From Lichenibacterium ramalinae (lineage in GTDB: Bacteria > Pseudomonadota > Alphaproteobacteria > Rhizobiales > Beijerinckiaceae), in the NCBI RefSeq assembly GCF_004137085.1, contig NZ_QYBC01000030.1, positions 1 to 43,825 on the forward strand: a stretch of 43,825 bases of DNA. The letters run 5' to 3'. The notes under the pieces are model-generated. The model saw nothing but the letters and a program-made list of their open reading frames with translations, had not been told where the DNA came from and did no database searches. The stretch's first letter is position 1, and every line of letters begins with the position of its first letter. Positions 35,299 through 43,825 of the stretch are shown here, piece by piece. A program made the translations under genes and the position numbers.

Positions 35299-35302
<4 letters not shown>
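34802..35302 (-). CDS. PaaI-type hotdog thioesterase
   Basis: The 166-residue protein has the hotdog fold of the PaaI group. The helix and loop QHCNPGGRCHGGVLATFCDI contain the family's Asn and the HGG catalytic stretch. Later strands include TVNLSIDYLAAVLPGAWVQG and GTVSVTRNLAVAQC. It probably releases free acids from acyl-CoA intermediates in the beta-oxidation operon. The start is TTG at 35302, which overlaps the preceding stop as TTGA and has GGAGG eight bases before it. Without this TTG the protein would begin inside the fold. It overlaps the MerR gene. Confidence 0.75.
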
Positions 35303-37089
<1,787 letters not shown>

Positions 37090-37133
37090 GGGAAACTCCG
37101 AGCGAAGGGGGGCGGCGGTCGGGCGGGGAAGCG

Positions 37134-39452
37134 TCAGTTGCGCAGCGGCTTGCCGGTCGCCAGCGTGTGCTCGATGCGCTCCAGCGTGGGGCCGGTGCGG
37201 ATCAGCGCCAGGAAGGCGCGGCGTTCGAGCTTCAGCAGGTCGGCCTCGGTGACGATGTCGACCGGGTCAGCGTCGCCGCCGCTCAGCACCGTGGCGAGGG
37301 CGCCCGCCACCGCCATGTCGTGCGCGCTCGCCAGGCCCTGCGCCCGGAACCCCTCGGCCGCCAGGGTCATGGCGAGGCGGCCGGAAGCGCCGGGCAGGCG
37401 GAACTCGGGCTTGGGGGGCGGCGCATAGCCGTCCACCATGGCGAGGGCCCTGGCCCGGGCCGCGAAGAGCAGCCGGTCCCGGTTGAACGTGATGCCGTCG
37501 CGCTCGCGCAGCACGCCCATGGACCGGGCCTCGGCCGCCGATTTCGCCACCTTGGCGGTCGACACGGTCTCGAACACCTTGGCGACCGCCGGCATCGGGC
37601 CCTGCGGCATCCGCGGCGCACCGGCCCAGCGGGCGATCATCTCGCCGCAGCCGCCCCAGCCCGGCACGAGGCCGACGCCGCATTCGACGAGGCCGACATA
37701 GGTTTCGGCATGGGCCTCGATGGCGTCGCAATGGAGCAGGATCTCGCAGCCGCCGCCGAGCGCGAGGCCGGCGGGCGCGCCGACCACCGGGAAGGGCGCG
37801 TATTTCAGCGCCTTGAAGCCGCGCTGGCCCGCGTCGACCAGCTTCTCGATCTCGCCCCAGGCGGCGATGTTGCAGGCGAAGAGCGCCTGCCCGAGGTTGG
37901 CCCCTGCGGAGAAGTTGGTGGCATCGGTGTAGATCACCAGCGCCTTGAAGCGTTCGGCCACCACGCCGAGGCTCCGGTCGAGCAGCTTCAGTACGGCCTC
38001 GTCGAAGCTGTTCATCTTGGTGGCGATCTCGAAACACGCGACGCCTTCGCCGATGTCCCACAGCGCCGCCGAGCCGTTCTTCAGCAGCGGCGCCCCGGCC
38101 CGTTTGACGTCGGCGAGGCGCAGCACGCCCTCGGGCCGCTCCACGCGATGATAGGCGCCGTCGGTCCCGAAGACCTCGACCTCGCCCGCCGCCTCCCGAT
38201 AGAAGCTGCCCTCGCCGACGGCCGCCAGCAGCGGCGGCACCGGCCGGCCGTCGCGGGCGAGCCGCGCCGCCACCGCGGCGGGACCGAGCCGGTCCAGCAT
38301 CTCGAAGGGGCCCTGCTTCCAGTTGAAGCCGAGCCGCATGGCGGCGTCGACGCCGGCGACGTCGTCCGAGATCTCGGGCACGAGGCCGGCCGCATAGGCC
38401 AGCACGTCGCCCATCACGGCCCAGGCGTAGCGGCCGTAGCGGTCCTCCGACGCCATGAGGGCCCGCATGTCGCGGCCGGCGGCCTCGGGCAGCTTGGCGT
38501 CGCGCGAGGGCTCGTAGACGCCCGTGACGAGGCCGATCGATTCCTTGATCTTTCCCGCCTCGCGGTTGATCCGGTAGAAGCCGCCCTTGCCCTTGCGGCC
38601 CGTATAGCCCTCGCCGATCATCCGGGTCAGCAGCGGGTTGACGCGGTGGCCCCGGACGAAGGCGTCCTCGGCCGACAGCAGCGCCGTCATGCTGGCGTCG
38701 ATATGCGGCATGAGGTCGAGGCCGACGAGGTCGAGCAGGCCGAAGACGCCCGTCTTGGGGATGCCGAAGGGGCGCCCCATCACGGCATCGGCCTCCTCGA
38801 CGCCGAGGCCGAGGTCCATGGCGGCATTGACGCCGCGCTGCAGCCAGAAGGTGCCGATGCGGTTGGCGATGAAGCCGGGCGTGTCCTTGCAGCGCACGAT
38901 GCTCTTGCCGAGCACGTGGTCGCAGAAGGCCGAGACGCGGGCCACGAGTTCGGGGTCGGTCGCCGGGCCCGGCACCACTTCGAGCAGCCGCATGTAGCGC
39001 GGCGGGTTGAAGAAATGCGTGATGAGGAAGTCCCGCGCGAAGGCCTCGGGCAGGCCGCCCAGCAGCGCGGCCAGCGGGATGGTCGAGGTGTTGGAGCTCA
39101 CGGCCGTGCCGGGACGGTGCAGCTCGGCGAGCCGCCGGTACAGCGCCTGCTTGAGGTCGAGCCGCTCCACGACGGCTTCGATGATCCAGTCGCAGGCGGC
39201 GGCGGCGGCGAGGTCGTTCTCGGTGTTGCCGGTCTCGACGAGCTTCGCGGCCTGGGGCGCCATGAAGGGCGCGGGGTCGGTCTTGAGCATGCGGGCGACG
39301 GCGGCATCGGCGAGCTTGTTGCGGTCGCCGGTGCCCGGCGGCACGATGTCGAGCAGCAGCACCGGCACGCCGGCATTGGCCACCTGGGCGGCGATGCCGG
39401 CCCCCATGACGCCCGCGCCGATGACGCAGACGCGGCGGATGGCGGCATCCAT
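37134..39452 (-). CDS. 3-hydroxyacyl-CoA dehydrogenase/enoyl-CoA hydratase, fused
   Basis: The 772-residue bifunctional protein starts with an NAD-binding dehydrogenase domain (VCVIGAGVMGAGIAAQ at about 9-24, then SNTSTIPL, the FFNPPRYMRLLEVV catalytic His region, and CKDTPGFIANRIG) and ends with a crotonase domain (about 470-750, NSFDEAVLKLLDRSL, NFSAGANLG, GLALGGGCEILLHCD). This order, dehydrogenase first and hydratase last, is the reverse of E. coli FadB and is common in alphaproteobacteria. It performs steps two and three of beta-oxidation. Its ATG at 39452 overlaps the thiolase stop as TGATG, so expression is coupled. Confidence 0.9.
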   Translation of the reverse strand: MDAAIRRVCVIGAGVMGAGIAAQVANAGVPVLLLDIVPPGTGDRNKLADAAVARMLKTDPAPFMAPQAAKLVETGNTENDLAAAAACDWIIEAVVERLDLKQALYRRLAELHRPGTAVSSNTSTIPLAALLGGLPEAFARDFLITHFFNPPRYMRLLEVVPGPATDPELVARVSAFCDHVLGKSIVRCKDTPGFIANRIGTFWLQRGVNAAMDLGLGVEEADAVMGRPFGIPKTGVFGLLDLVGLDLMPHIDASMTALLSAEDAFVRGHRVNPLLTRMIGEGYTGRKGKGGFYRINREAGKIKESIGLVTGVYEPSRDAKLPEAAGRDMRALMASEDRYGRYAWAVMGDVLAYAAGLVPEISDDVAGVDAAMRLGFNWKQGPFEMLDRLGPAAVAARLARDGRPVPPLLAAVGEGSFYREAAGEVEVFGTDGAYHRVERPEGVLRLADVKRAGAPLLKNGSAALWDIGEGVACFEIATKMNSFDEAVLKLLDRSLGVVAERFKALVIYTDATNFSAGANLGQALFACNIAAWGEIEKLVDAGQRGFKALKYAPFPVVGAPAGLALGGGCEILLHCDAIEAHAETYVGLVECGVGLVPGWGGCGEMIARWAGAPRMPQGPMPAVAKVFETVSTAKVAKSAAEARSMGVLRERDGITFNRDRLLFAARARALAMVDGYAPPPKPEFRLPGASGRLAMTLAAEGFRAQGLASAHDMAVAGALATVLSGGDADPVDIVTEADLLKLERRAFLALIRTGPTLERIEHTLATGKPLRN

Positions 39453-40591
39453 CAGGCGCGCTCCAGCAGGGTGGCGATGCCCTGGCCGCCGCCGATGCAC
39501 TGGGTGGCGAGGGCGAAGCGGCCGCCGTCGCGGCTGAGGATCTCGGCCGCCTTGCCGACGATGCGGGCGCCGGTGGCGCCGAGCGGATGGCCGAGCGCGA
39601 TGGCGCCGCCGTCGCGGTTGACGGCCTCGTCGCGAAGCCCGAGCTCCTTGGCGCAGGCGATGGCCTGGCTGGCGAAGGCCTCGTTGAGCTCGACGACGTC
39701 GAGGTCGGCGGCCGCGACGCCGCCGCTGCGCGCGAGAGCCTTGCGGCTGGCGCCGATCGGGCCGAGCCCCATCGTCTCGGGCTTGCAGCCCGACACGCCG
39801 ACCGAGCGGATGCGCGCCAGCACCGTCAGCCCATGGCGCTCGGCATAATCGGCCGAGCAGACCAGCACCGCCGAGGCGCCGTCGGTGAGCGGGGACGCGG
39901 TGCCAGCCGTCACGGTGCCGTTCCCGTCGAAGGCCGGCTTCAGGGCCGCCAGCCCCTCGCCGCTGGTGTCGGGCCGCAGGCACCCGTCGCGGTCCACCGT
40001 GCCGGCCTTGGTGACGATCGGCACGATCTCGGCGGCGAACCGCCCGGCGTCGCGCGCTTCCGCGGCCTTGCGCTGGCTCGCGACCGCGAAGGCCTCCTGG
40101 TCGGCCCGGGTGATCTGGTACTGGCGGGCGACGTTCTCGGCCGTCTCGCCCATGGTCGCGTAGGCGCCGGGGCGCTCGCGCGCGAGGTCGGGGTTCGGCA
40201 TGGGGTTAAAGCCGCCCATGGGGATGCGGCTCATGCTTTCCACGCCGGCGCAGATGAAGACGTCGCCGGCCCCGATGGCGATGGCGCCCGCCGCCATGTG
40301 GACGGACTGCATGGAGGAGCCGCAGAAGCGGTTCACCGTGGCGCCGCCCACCGTCAGCGGCAGGCCGGCGAGCAGGCCGACGATCCGCCCGGCGTTGAAG
40401 CCCTGCTCGCCTTCCGGAAAGGCGCAGCCGAGCAGCAGGTCCTCGATGTCGTCCGAGTCGACCCCCGTGCGGGCCACGAGGGCGCGCACGACCTGGGCGG
40501 CGAGGTCGTCGGGGCGGACCCGGGCGAGGCTGCCCTTGCCGGCGGGCTGGAACGGCGAGCGGGCATAGCCCGCGATCACGGCGCCTGTCAT
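39452..40591 (-). CDS. acetyl-CoA C-acyltransferase (thiolase)
   Basis: The 379-residue thiolase has the nucleophilic cysteine in VNRFCGSSMQSVHMAAGAI, the second site NEAFASQAIACAKELGL, the conserved GGAIALGHPLGATGARI, and the C-terminal cysteine motif CIGGGQGIATLLERA. It cleaves 3-ketoacyl-CoA or forms acetoacetyl-CoA; as the partner of the dehydrogenase/hydratase it more likely acts degradatively, as the last step. It is the first gene of the operon, with the promoter and MerR-like dyad directly upstream. Its length is normal (about 380-395). Confidence 0.92.
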   Translation of the reverse strand: MTGAVIAGYARSPFQPAGKGSLARVRPDDLAAQVVRALVARTGVDSDDIEDLLLGCAFPEGEQGFNAGRIVGLLAGLPLTVGGATVNRFCGSSMQSVHMAAGAIAIGAGDVFICAGVESMSRIPMGGFNPMPNPDLARERPGAYATMGETAENVARQYQITRADQEAFAVASQRKAAEARDAGRFAAEIVPIVTKAGTVDRDGCLRPDTSGEGLAALKPAFDGNGTVTAGTASPLTDGASAVLVCSADYAERHGLTVLARIRSVGVSGCKPETMGLGPIGASRKALARSGGVAAADLDVVELNEAFASQAIACAKELGLRDEAVNRDGGAIALGHPLGATGARIVGKAAEILSRDGGRFALATQCIGGGQGIATLLERA

Positions 40592-40633
40592 GGACCTGTG
40601 TCCCCCCTTGTGCTTGACGCTTGAGGCTGTCGA

Positions 40634-40649
40634 TTGACGTATAGGTCAA
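40634..40649. promoter_or_regulatory. 16-bp dyad, probable MerR-family operator of the beta-oxidation operon
   Basis: TTGACGTATAGGTCAA is an inverted repeat TTGAC-N6-GTCAA, 43 bases upstream of the thiolase start. MerR-family (LiuR-like) sites have the form TTGACGT-ACGTCAA. The TTGAC arms can also serve as a -35 box for the minus strand. A MerR gene lies at the end of the same operon, which makes autoregulation likely. Confidence 0.55.
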
Positions 40650-40731
40650 CCGGCGAGGGACGGCAAGGAGCGGCGCCGGCCGTCTCCGATGCGGGGAGGG
40701 CCGGGGCGGGGCGCCTCCGACGCCGGGAGGT

Positions 40732-41754
40732 TCAGAACGAGGCCGACACCTTGGCCCAGAGCACGTCGCCCTGCCGCCGGTTGTCCGAGAACACCTCGTG
40801 CTGGACGCGCAGGTCGGTGGCGACCCGCGGCGTCGGGTTATAGGTGACGGCGGGCCCGATGGCGAAGACCTGGCCCTTGTTGCCCGGGCCCTGGTTCAGC
40901 GGATCGAAGGGCACGAAGGCGCTCGCCGGCCGGACCGTGTTGACCTCGACGCCGTCGAGCCGGTCGCCGGTGAACTGCCTGTAGTAGTAACCCTCCACGC
41001 CGACCGCGAGCCCCGGGGAGACATGCTGCAGGGCCGCGAAGGTCATGCCGAACTCGTCGCCCGACGTGTAGTGGGTCGCGCCATTGGTCCCGTTGAACGA
41101 CAGGCTGGCGTTGAGGTCGAGTTCGTGCCCGCGCGGATCGAGGTAGGTCGCCACGATGGCGGGGCGGTAGCTGATGTAGTTGAGGCCGATGTTGGCGCCG
41201 ATCGGGTCGGTCCTGTCGTAACGCCCGGTGGGGGCCGTGAACTCGGCCGGCGACAGGTTCACGTGTAGGAAGGCCTTGGGCAGGTCGAAGTTCAGGAAGA
41301 TCGGGATGAAAGTCGTGTCGCCGAGCCCGCTCACCGTTTCGCCGCTGCCCGAAACGCGCCCGAGGATCCGGGTCTGCGCCTCGGCGCGGGCGCCCGCATA
41401 GAAGGTATAGGCGGCGACGCCGACGCGGGCGTCGAGGATCGGCAGGACGACGTCCGGCACATAGGCGAAGCTCAGCACCTCCGCGGACGTGTTGGCGAGG
41501 ACCTTGACGCGACTCCGCCCCAGCGTCCCGAGATCGAGCTTGACGGGATCGCCGTTGCGGTCGTTGGACCGGCTCGACAACACGACGTTGGTGTCGGCGC
41601 GCAGGTAGGGCTGTCCCGTCGGAGGGGCGAAGCCGCCCAGGATGGCGAGATAGCCGAGGTCGACATGCGTCAGGCCGTCCTCGGTGGCGGCGGCCCCGGT
41701 TGCCGTCGCCAGCAGGGCCGAGCCGGCCAGAAGCGCCGTCCTCAGAGCCTTCAT
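40732..41754 (-). CDS. outer-membrane transporter-like protein (phenol-degradation MetA family)
   Basis: The 340-residue protein has a signal peptide (MKALRTALLAGSALLATATG, cleavage near AAA) and a beta-barrel pattern. The motif GGFAPPTGQPYLRADTN and late repeated amphipathic strands are characteristic, with NLSPAEFTAPTGRYD, GANIGLNYISYRP, GHELDLNASLSFNG and a terminal Phe (WAKVSASF) that suits outer-membrane assembly. Members are found next to aromatic or hydrophobic substrate degradation genes and may act as uptake channels. It is divergent to the acyl-CoA ligase and directly downstream of the thiolase operon region, so uptake of a hydrophobic acid is a reasonable inference. Confidence 0.75.
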   Translation of the reverse strand: MKALRTALLAGSALLATATGAAATEDGLTHVDLGYLAILGGFAPPTGQPYLRADTNVVLSSRSNDRNGDPVKLDLGTLGRSRVKVLANTSAEVLSFAYVPDVVLPILDARVGVAAYTFYAGARAEAQTRILGRVSGSGETVSGLGDTTFIPIFLNFDLPKAFLHVNLSPAEFTAPTGRYDRTDPIGANIGLNYISYRPAIVATYLDPRGHELDLNASLSFNGTNGATHYTSGDEFGMTFAALQHVSPGLAVGVEGYYYRQFTGDRLDGVEVNTVRPASAFVPFDPLNQGPGNKGQVFAIGPAVTYNPTPRVATDLRVQHEVFSDNRRQGDVLWAKVSASF

Positions 41755-41798
41755 GTGTTCCCTCCACGGATCACGAGATGCCCGTGCATGTTGCAGGA

Positions 41799-41827
41799 AG
41801 GCTAGGTTTGAGGTGCCGACCTGTCAA
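41799..41827 (-). promoter_or_regulatory. promoter of the outer-membrane protein gene
   Basis: On the minus strand TTGACA (41822-41827), a perfect -35 box, is 17 bases from TAGCCT (41799-41804), a weak -10 box. The start codon is about 45 bases further on. The perfect -35 with poor -10 suggests an activator may be needed. Confidence 0.4.
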
Positions 41828-42032
41828 ACACATGTTAGTTTTCGGGAGGCCTTCGAGCCCCGCTATGGCGTGGCCGCAACATCTCCCGTTACGGAAAGCG
41901 CTCGCTTCGGGCTGGCCAATGCGACGCGCGACCGGCACTCTCGGTCGTCGGATTCCGACGCCGTGTCGGCGTTGGGTCGGCATGGGACGCGGGCCTGGCC
42001 GCAGGCTCCCGCGCATCGTGGGGGAGGGTTCC

Positions 42033-43676
42033 ATGCCGTTGCGCTTCGTCGAGCCGGCCGCTGAAGCCTACGGCTTCCCGCTGGTCATCGGCCAATTGCT
42101 CAATTCCTGCCTGCTGACGGCACGCGACAACGAGATCGTCTACCGCGACCGGTCGCGCTTCACCTATCCGGCCTTCCGCGACCGCCTGGGGCGGCTCGCC
42201 TCGGGCCTGGCCGGGCTCGGTGCCGGGGAAGGCTCCACGGTGGCGGTGATGGATTGGGACAGCCACCGCTATCTCGAATGCTACTTCGCCGTTCCCATGA
42301 TGGGGGCCGTGATCCAGACGGTGAACGTGCGCCTGCCGCCCGCCCAGGTGGCCCTCACGCTGGCCGAGGCCCGGGCGGAGGTGATCCTGGTCCACCGCGA
42401 CTTCCTGCCCCTCCTCGAAGCCGCGCTGCCGGGGCTCGCGGGGGTGAAGGCCGTGGTGCTGATCGCCGACGGCGTCGACCTGCCGGCGCCCGCCTGGGCG
42501 GCGATCGAATACGAGACCCTGTTGGAGCGGGCGTCTCCCGACTACCCGTTCCGCGACTTCGACGAGAACGCGGTGGCCACCACCTTCTTCACCACGGGTA
42601 CGACCGGCCGGCCCAAGGGGGTGAGCTTCACGCACCGGCAGATCGTCCTGCACACGCTGGCCTGCTGCGGCATGTTCGGCGCCTCGCGGCGGCGCGGCCT
42701 CGGCATCGACGACGTCTACATGCCGCTGACGCCGATGTTCCACGTCCATGCCTGGGGCATGCCCTACGTCGCCACCATGCTGGGGTTGAAGCAGGTCTAC
42801 CCCGGCCGCTACGATCCCACCCTCATCCTCGACCTGCGGGCGCGCGAGGGCGTTACCTACTCGCACTGCGTGCCCACGCTCCTGCAGATGGTGCTGACCG
42901 TCGCCGAGGCCCGCGACGAGGACCTGTCGGGCTGGATGATGACGGTCGGGGGCGCCGCCCTGACGCGGGCGCTCTGCGAGGCGGGGCGGCGGCGGGGCCT
43001 GCAAGTCGTGGCCGGCTACGGCATGTCGGAAACCTGCCCGACCGTGATTCACGCCCGCAGCTTCGCCCGGGACGGGCTCGACGACCCGGCGGAGGTGGCG
43101 GCCTTGACCCTGGCGGGGGCGCCGATCCCGCTGGTGGCGACGCGCATCGTCGACGCTTCCATGCGGGACCTCCCGGCGGATGGCCGTTCCCAGGGCGAGC
43201 TGGTGCTGCGGGCGCCCTGGCTGACGGGCGGCTACGTCGCCGACGCGGACGCCTCGGACGCGTTGTGGCGCGGCGGCTGGCTCCACACCCAGGACGTGGC
43301 GGTGCGTCACCCCGATGGCGCCATCCAGATCCGCGACCGGCTGAAGGACGTCATCAAGTCCGGCGGGGAATGGCTCTGCTCGGTGACCATGGAGGACATC
43401 GTCGCGGAGCTCGACGAGGTCGGCGATGTCGCGGTGGTGGGCGTGCCGGATGCGCTGTGGGGCGAGCGCCCGGTCGCCGTTCTGGTGCCGGCGCCGGGCG
43501 CCACCGTCACCGCCGAGCGCGTCGACGCCTGCCTCGACGCCGCCATCGCGGCGGGGGCGCTCAGCCGCTACGCCCGCGTCGGCCGGATCGCGATCCTGGA
43601 CGCCCTCCCCAAGACCAGCGTCGGCAAGATCGACAAGAAGGCGCTCCGTCTCCTGCTCGCCGACGGCACCCTCTAA
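42033..43676 (+). CDS. medium/long-chain acyl-CoA ligase, AlkK-like
   Basis: The 547-residue adenylate-forming enzyme activates fatty acids to acyl-CoA. Motifs are TTFFTTGTTGRPKGVSFTHR (P-loop-like A3 region), the MPLTPMFHVHAWGMPYVATM segment typical of AlkK-type ligases, GYGMSETCPTV (A5), GWLHTQDVAVRHPDG (A7), RDRLKDVIKSGGEWL (A8) and the catalytic Lys in KTSVGKIDKKALR (A10) near the C-terminus. ATG at 42033 follows GGGGGAGGG. It is divergent from the outer-membrane protein gene. In combination with the beta-oxidation operon it would feed acyl-CoAs to the acyl-CoA dehydrogenase. Confidence 0.92.
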   Translation: MPLRFVEPAAEAYGFPLVIGQLLNSCLLTARDNEIVYRDRSRFTYPAFRDRLGRLASGLAGLGAGEGSTVAVMDWDSHRYLECYFAVPMMGAVIQTVNVRLPPAQVALTLAEARAEVILVHRDFLPLLEAALPGLAGVKAVVLIADGVDLPAPAWAAIEYETLLERASPDYPFRDFDENAVATTFFTTGTTGRPKGVSFTHRQIVLHTLACCGMFGASRRRGLGIDDVYMPLTPMFHVHAWGMPYVATMLGLKQVYPGRYDPTLILDLRAREGVTYSHCVPTLLQMVLTVAEARDEDLSGWMMTVGGAALTRALCEAGRRRGLQVVAGYGMSETCPTVIHARSFARDGLDDPAEVAALTLAGAPIPLVATRIVDASMRDLPADGRSQGELVLRAPWLTGGYVADADASDALWRGGWLHTQDVAVRHPDGAIQIRDRLKDVIKSGGEWLCSVTMEDIVAELDEVGDVAVVGVPDALWGERPVAVLVPAPGATVTAERVDACLDAAIAAGALSRYARVGRIAILDALPKTSVGKIDKKALRLLLADGTL

Positions 43677-43691
43677 TCGGTGGTGCGCTGC

Positions 43692-43733
43692 CCTTCTCCC
43701 GCTTGCGGGAGAAGGTGGCCCCGCGCAGCGGGG
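43692..43733. repeat. palindromic intergenic repeat, also a possible terminator
   Basis: An 11-bp stem (CCTTCTCCCGC and its complement, loop TT) at 43692-43715 is followed by CCCCGC-GCA-GCGGGG at 43719-43733 and then TCGGATGAGGGG. I recall this arrangement as a dispersed repeat common between genes in Methylobacterium, Bradyrhizobium and relatives. It lies 15 bases past the ligase stop, so it may end its transcript. Confidence 0.65.
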
Positions 43734-43825
43734 TCGGATGAGGGGAGGGGGGGCCGCCCCGGCGGGCTGCCGCCTCGGCCCGGGGCAGGGCAGGGGGAGA
43801 GTCCCGTCATTCCCTTGCCCCCTGG
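43734..43825. other. window end without a recognised gene
   Basis: G-rich noncoding sequence continues from the palindromic repeat to the edge of the window. No reading frame with coding character is visible. Confidence 0.4.

Noticed and set aside
37167-39848. 893-codon open frame antisense to the thiolase and dehydrogenase/hydratase genes
   Set aside because: It is a codon-bias shadow: the sense strand contains unmistakable dehydrogenase, crotonase and thiolase motifs.

Overview
The window is GC-rich (roughly 68-70% by eye) chromosomal DNA of an alphaproteobacterium. It is most likely from the Hyphomicrobiales (Rhizobiales), near the Methylobacterium/Beijerinckiaceae side. The reasons are a cyoABCD-SURF1-RegB/RegA block, an IalB-family protein, a DUF6894 protein, several DUF2382 (YsnF/AvaK) proteins, and a small-RNA-like element with a CCUCCC loop. 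The family-level guess is inference.

Positions 1-5270 hold a decaying carbohydrate locus. On the minus strand, downstream of a good promoter, lie a 73-residue remnant of an MFS transporter, a RuBisCO-like protein (OiaX type), a DUF1537 kinase (OiaK type), a D-apionate oxidoisomerase (ApnO type) and a sugar-binding protein. The three enzymes form a plausible route from D-apionate, a branched acid derived from the plant sugar apiose, to central metabolites. The binding-protein gene is cut by an IS481-family element whose end and first codons occupy 1-103. A TetR-family remnant lies at the other edge.

Positions 5427-10239 hold an all-minus cluster of three DUF2382 proteins, one small hypothetical protein and a four-helix membrane protein; it looks like an envelope or stress module. 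Positions 10833-19000 hold a small secreted Cys-containing protein, a PAS-GAF-PAS histidine kinase, tRNA-Gln(CTG), a lipoprotein, an IalB-like protein, a DUF2252 protein and an MHS-type MFS transporter.

Positions 19040-26006 form one tightly overlapping plus-strand operon: the cytochrome bo3 ubiquinol oxidase (cyoABCD), a SURF1 assembly factor and a RegB/RegA-like redox two-component system. A small DUF3291-like protein and a bestrophin follow. Positions 27790-30323 hold a candidate 80-nt small RNA on the minus strand and the coupled genes coaBC-dut-Rrf2 regulator. rimO, a cysteine synthase and a DUF6894 protein are on the minus strand, followed by tRNA-Asn and tRNA-Cys.

Positions 34390-43676 hold a fatty-acid/acyl-CoA degradation block. 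A minus-strand operon (thiolase, 3-hydroxyacyl-CoA dehydrogenase/enoyl-CoA hydratase, acyl-CoA dehydrogenase, hotdog thioesterase, MerR regulator) starts beside a MerR-like 16-bp dyad. An outer-membrane channel-like protein and a divergent AlkK-like acyl-CoA ligase complete it. A palindromic intergenic repeat ends the window.
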